Below, one piece after another: positions 24,509-26,998 of a DNA stretch of 26,998 bases. The notes beneath the pieces were generated by a model that saw only the letters and a program-made list of their open reading frames with translations, was not told the DNA's origin and did no database searches. Source of the stretch: a virus; the IMG/VR virus record IMGVR_UViG_3300017746_000114, positions 1-26,998 of that record, one strand, 5' to 3'. The first letter of the stretch is position 1; the number at the start of each line of letters is the position of its first letter. Made by a program: the position numbers and the translations under genes.

Positions 24509-26998
24509 ATGTTTGAATTTAAAGGACAAGACTGGACTGTAGAAGACATACAAGCTGCTGCGGATAAAACTGGATCATCTTATGATGATGCTTTGGCTGA
24601 GCTTAAAAAAGTCGGCATGGTAGAAAAGCAAGACCAAAACACTTCTTGGTTTGAAGCTGCCCAAGAGTGGCTTTTACCTAGTATGAGCGAGTTAAACGAA
24701 GCGCTTTCTAGCGGGCTTTCTCGTGCTGACGCTTATTCTCCGTCTCAAGACATTTACTCCATATCAAGCAAGTCAGAAGCTGCAAACATGTCTGACAAAG
24801 AGCTTGAAGCGTACATAAAAGCTGTTAACGAAGCTGCTAAAAAAGGTAATCTTGTTGAGCTTAAGAAATGGTCTGATTCTTATCAAAAAAATAGAGACGA
24901 AGGCGAAAACATGTTTATGTCTACACTGGTAGCTATTGGAGAAGAGGGTTTAGACGGCTTTGCGCAAGTCATGGTTCAAAGTATGGCTGGCCTTGCAAAC
25001 AAAGAAATACTAGCTATTGGTGGCGGTAGCGCTGCTGTTGTTGGTGGTGGTACAGGTATTGCCACGGGTGGGGTTGGAGCTATACCGGCTGGCGCTGCAG
25101 CTTTTTTTGGCGCAGCTAATACCGCTGCAGAAACAATGATGACTTTTAATGAGCTTCTACAAGAAGAGTTAAAAGAAAGAAACTTAAAATTTACACCAGA
25201 CAACATAAGAGCTGTAATGTCTGACGATGATGCTAGAGGAGCGATTAAAAGAAAAGCTACTCTTAGAGGTGTTACTATAGGAGCTGTAGAAGGTGTGTCA
25301 AGCTTAGTAGGTATAAAAGGAGCTGGAGCTGTAGCAAAAGCAACTTCAAAAGCAGGCAACATTGTTTCAAAGACAGCTGGAGCTACAACCGCTGCAGTTG
25401 TAGAAGCTGTTGGTGGCTCTGCTGGTGAAGCTGCTGGTATGGCCGCGGCTGGCCAAGAGTTTAATGAGCAAGAAATAATACTAGAAGGTATTGCCGGAAT
25501 GGGTAAAGCTCCTTTAGACTTAGCTTTAGGCACAGTGTCTACTGTTAAAAACTCTCCTAAATATTATGTTGATGGCGTAAAAGTAAGCAAGAAATCTTTA
25601 GATGATTATGTTAATAATGCTACTGCAGAGGAATTAGCGGCTGTTAATATTGATGTTGAAAACGACGCCGTTACTAAGGAAAAAATAAACGACATAAGAT
25701 TAGACTCTGCAATTGACTCTCAACTTGATACTAGAGTAACAAACGTAGAGGATAGAGCTGAACTGTTAAAGCTAGAAAAAGATCTTTTAAAATTAGGAGA
25801 TAAAAAAACTAGGTCTGGCCAAGCTGAAAAGAAAAGAATACAGTCAGATATAGACAGCGTACTAAATAAGTATGAAGGTGTAGAGGCTGACGCTTCTTTA
25901 GAACAAGCTAAACAAAATGTCGGTGAAGCTAGACTTGAAAAAAGCATAAGCTTTGCTGAAAAGCAAGGCGCTAGAATTGGCAAACAAATAAACGTACTAG
26001 ATAACGACGATACTGCTCAACAAACTTACGACAAGCTGTTAAGTGAAGGAAAAGTAAAAAAATCTATGAACGTAAAAGGTACGGATGGATTTATTGTTGG
26101 TGATCAAATATACATCAACAAAGAAACAGCCAGCAAAACTGGCGCTATATCTGTAGGATCACACGAAATTCTTCACGGTATAATAGGTAATTCTTTTGGA
26201 AAGTTAGACGCGGACGCTAGAACAAAGCTTGGAAAAAGCTTTATGAACACGCTAACTAGGCAGCAACGAAGGGCTGTAGAAAAAAGGCTTAAAAACAGTT
26301 ATAAGCTAGAAGGCGAAGCAGCGCTTCAGTCTGAAGAAATGTTTACAGCATTCTCTGACGCTATAGAAAAAAATGAAATAACTTTTAACGAAGGCGTGTT
26401 TAGTAAAATAGGTAACGCTATAGAAGAAGTTTTAAGAAATCTTAGTGAAAAAGGTTTGATTAGCGAAGACAGCTTTTTGTTCAGAAAAGAATTTAGTAAT
26501 GGAAGACAAGCATATAACTTTTTAAAAGATTATAACCAAAGCGTAAAAGTAGGCGAGCTTAGCCAAAGACAAATGGCTTTTGCTGAAGTTGATGCAGAGG
26601 TAACTCCAGAGCAAGTAGCTAAAGAATCTCGTACTTACACTAAAACAGATCGAGACGTTCGTATAGACAAGCTTGGCGAACAATACACTAAAGAAGAGTA
26701 CGGTAGCGCTAAAAATAAAAAGCCTGGTAAAGGTACAGACGTATACTTTGAGATGTACGCTAGTGGTGATCTTGAAGCTATGGTTAGAAGTAGAATTACT
26801 GGAGAGCTTAGACGAACACCTGGATTTTTAGAAGAAGACTTTGTAAACGAAGTTCTTGGAGAGTTAAAAAACCATGTAGAAAACTTTGATATAACTCGTA
26901 AAGAAACAAACGAAGGTTTTGGTTTAGCAGGTTGGATTAGAGCTCAAGTTGGTAACAAGATAGGTAACGTGCTTAAAAGAGGGGCTGTTACAGAAGAA
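24509..26998 (+). CDS. Large ejected virion protein with HEILH zincin domain (incomplete)
   Basis: The frame is open from ATG 24509 to the window edge, giving at least 830 residues with no stop seen. The N-terminus has a helical opening. Two Gly/Ala-rich hydrophobic sections (about 165-210 and 252-350) resemble membrane-inserting parts of ejection proteins. Residues 410-475 look coiled-coil. A zinc metalloprotease-like domain follows: GFIVGDQIYINKE, then HEILH at 552-556 and a possible third ligand at E609/E610 (SEEMFTAFSDA). The last 80 residues resemble sigma-factor region 2 (EEDFVNEVLGEL, FD, GWIRAQVGNKIGNVLKR). Large multi-domain virion proteins of this kind (T7 gp16-like, polyvalent proteins) are carried in the head and ejected. 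The protease is inferred from the motif; the sigma-like part is more tentative. Confidence 0.85.
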   Translation, partial: MFEFKGQDWTVEDIQAAADKTGSSYDDALAELKKVGMVEKQDQNTSWFEAAQEWLLPSMSELNEALSSGLSRADAYSPSQDIYSISSKSEAANMSDKELEAYIKAVNEAAKKGNLVELKKWSDSYQKNRDEGENMFMSTLVAIGEEGLDGFAQVMVQSMAGLANKEILAIGGGSAAVVGGGTGIATGGVGAIPAGAAAFFGAANTAAETMMTFNELLQEELKERNLKFTPDNIRAVMSDDDARGAIKRKATLRGVTIGAVEGVSSLVGIKGAGAVAKATSKAGNIVSKTAGATTAAVVEAVGGSAGEAAGMAAAGQEFNEQEIILEGIAGMGKAPLDLALGTVSTVKNSPKYYVDGVKVSKKSLDDYVNNATAEELAAVNIDVENDAVTKEKINDIRLDSAIDSQLDTRVTNVEDRAELLKLEKDLLKLGDKKTRSGQAEKKRIQSDIDSVLNKYEGVEADASLEQAKQNVGEARLEKSISFAEKQGARIGKQINVLDNDDTAQQTYDKLLSEGKVKKSMNVKGTDGFIVGDQIYINKETASKTGAISVGSHEILHGIIGNSFGKLDADARTKLGKSFMNTLTRQQRRAVEKRLKNSYKLEGEAALQSEEMFTAFSDAIEKNEITFNEGVFSKIGNAIEEVLRNLSEKGLISEDSFLFRKEFSNGRQAYNFLKDYNQSVKVGELSQRQMAFAEVDAEVTPEQVAKESRTYTKTDRDVRIDKLGEQYTKEEYGSAKNKKPGKGTDVYFEMYASGDLEAMVRSRITGELRRTPGFLEEDFVNEVLGELKNHVENFDITRKETNEGFGLAGWIRAQVGNKIGNVLKRGAVTEE

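Noticed and set aside
24976-25533. 185-codon open frame on the minus strand
   Set aside because: It lies opposite the Gly/Ala-rich part of the large ejected protein. Its Ala/Pro/Ser composition is simply the reverse of GCT- and GGT-rich codons. No start context or family pattern supports it.
25720-25983. 87-codon minus-strand open frame
   Set aside because: It is antisense to the coiled-coil region of the ejected protein, with a Ser/Phe/Leu composition typical of reversed Lys/Glu codons.
1-26998. CRISPR array, tRNA, integrase, insertion sequence or attachment site
   Set aside because: I looked for regular direct repeats with spacers, cloverleaf structures, recombinase motifs and flanking duplications and saw none. 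The only tandem repeat is the coding heptapeptide array.

Overview
The window is one densely packed, single-strand stretch of an AT-rich tailed-phage genome. It holds the packaging, head, neck/tail and ejection-protein module of a short-tailed (podovirus-like) virus. All sixteen genes are on the + strand, spaced by a few bases or overlapping by 1 to 47 bases. There is no tRNA, integrase, replication, lysis or host gene. Gene order (small-terminase candidate, large terminase, portal, scaffold, major capsid protein, head protein, two neck/ring proteins, a giant stabilisation/muzzle-like protein, small tail proteins, internal virion proteins) and protein types resemble uncultured marine phages and, more loosely, the crAss-like podovirus plan. 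That family placement comes from recognition and was not tested by a search. Start sites almost entirely lack Shine-Dalgarno sequences and have A/T-rich leaders. This fits a Bacteroidota (for example flavobacterial) host but does not prove it.

Layout. 1-1233: four short overlapping genes upstream of the terminase: a truncated coiled-coil protein, a 73-residue conserved protein, a 193-residue protein that reads like two tandem GroES-type barrels, and a small helical TerS candidate. 1230-3446: TerL. 3451-5871: portal with a long Gln-rich C-terminal helix. 5898-7088: acidic scaffold candidate. 7111-8595: major capsid protein, closed by a strong UUCG-tetraloop terminator. 8662-9501: conserved head-region protein of unknown function, followed by a second UUCG hairpin without a U-tract. 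9563-11915: two neck/ring proteins, the second interrupted by a beta-rich insert. 11922-20141: a 2739-residue stabilisation/muzzle-type protein with extra beta-sandwich modules toward its C-terminus. 20152-21703: two beta-rich virion proteins. 21745-26998: three ejection-type internal proteins. The last runs off the window and carries an HEILH zincin motif, Gly/Ala-rich membrane-like stretches and a C-terminal segment resembling sigma-factor region 2.

Together the genes form an assembly line: TerS/TerL package DNA through the portal into a scaffolded HK97-type head, ring proteins and the giant protein close the head and build the short tail, and the internal proteins are probably ejected to carry DNA across the envelope. 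The most interesting points are the protease plus sigma-like architecture of the last protein, the tandem GroES-like protein beside the terminase, the modular giant tail protein, and the paired UUCG hairpins around the gene after the capsid gene.
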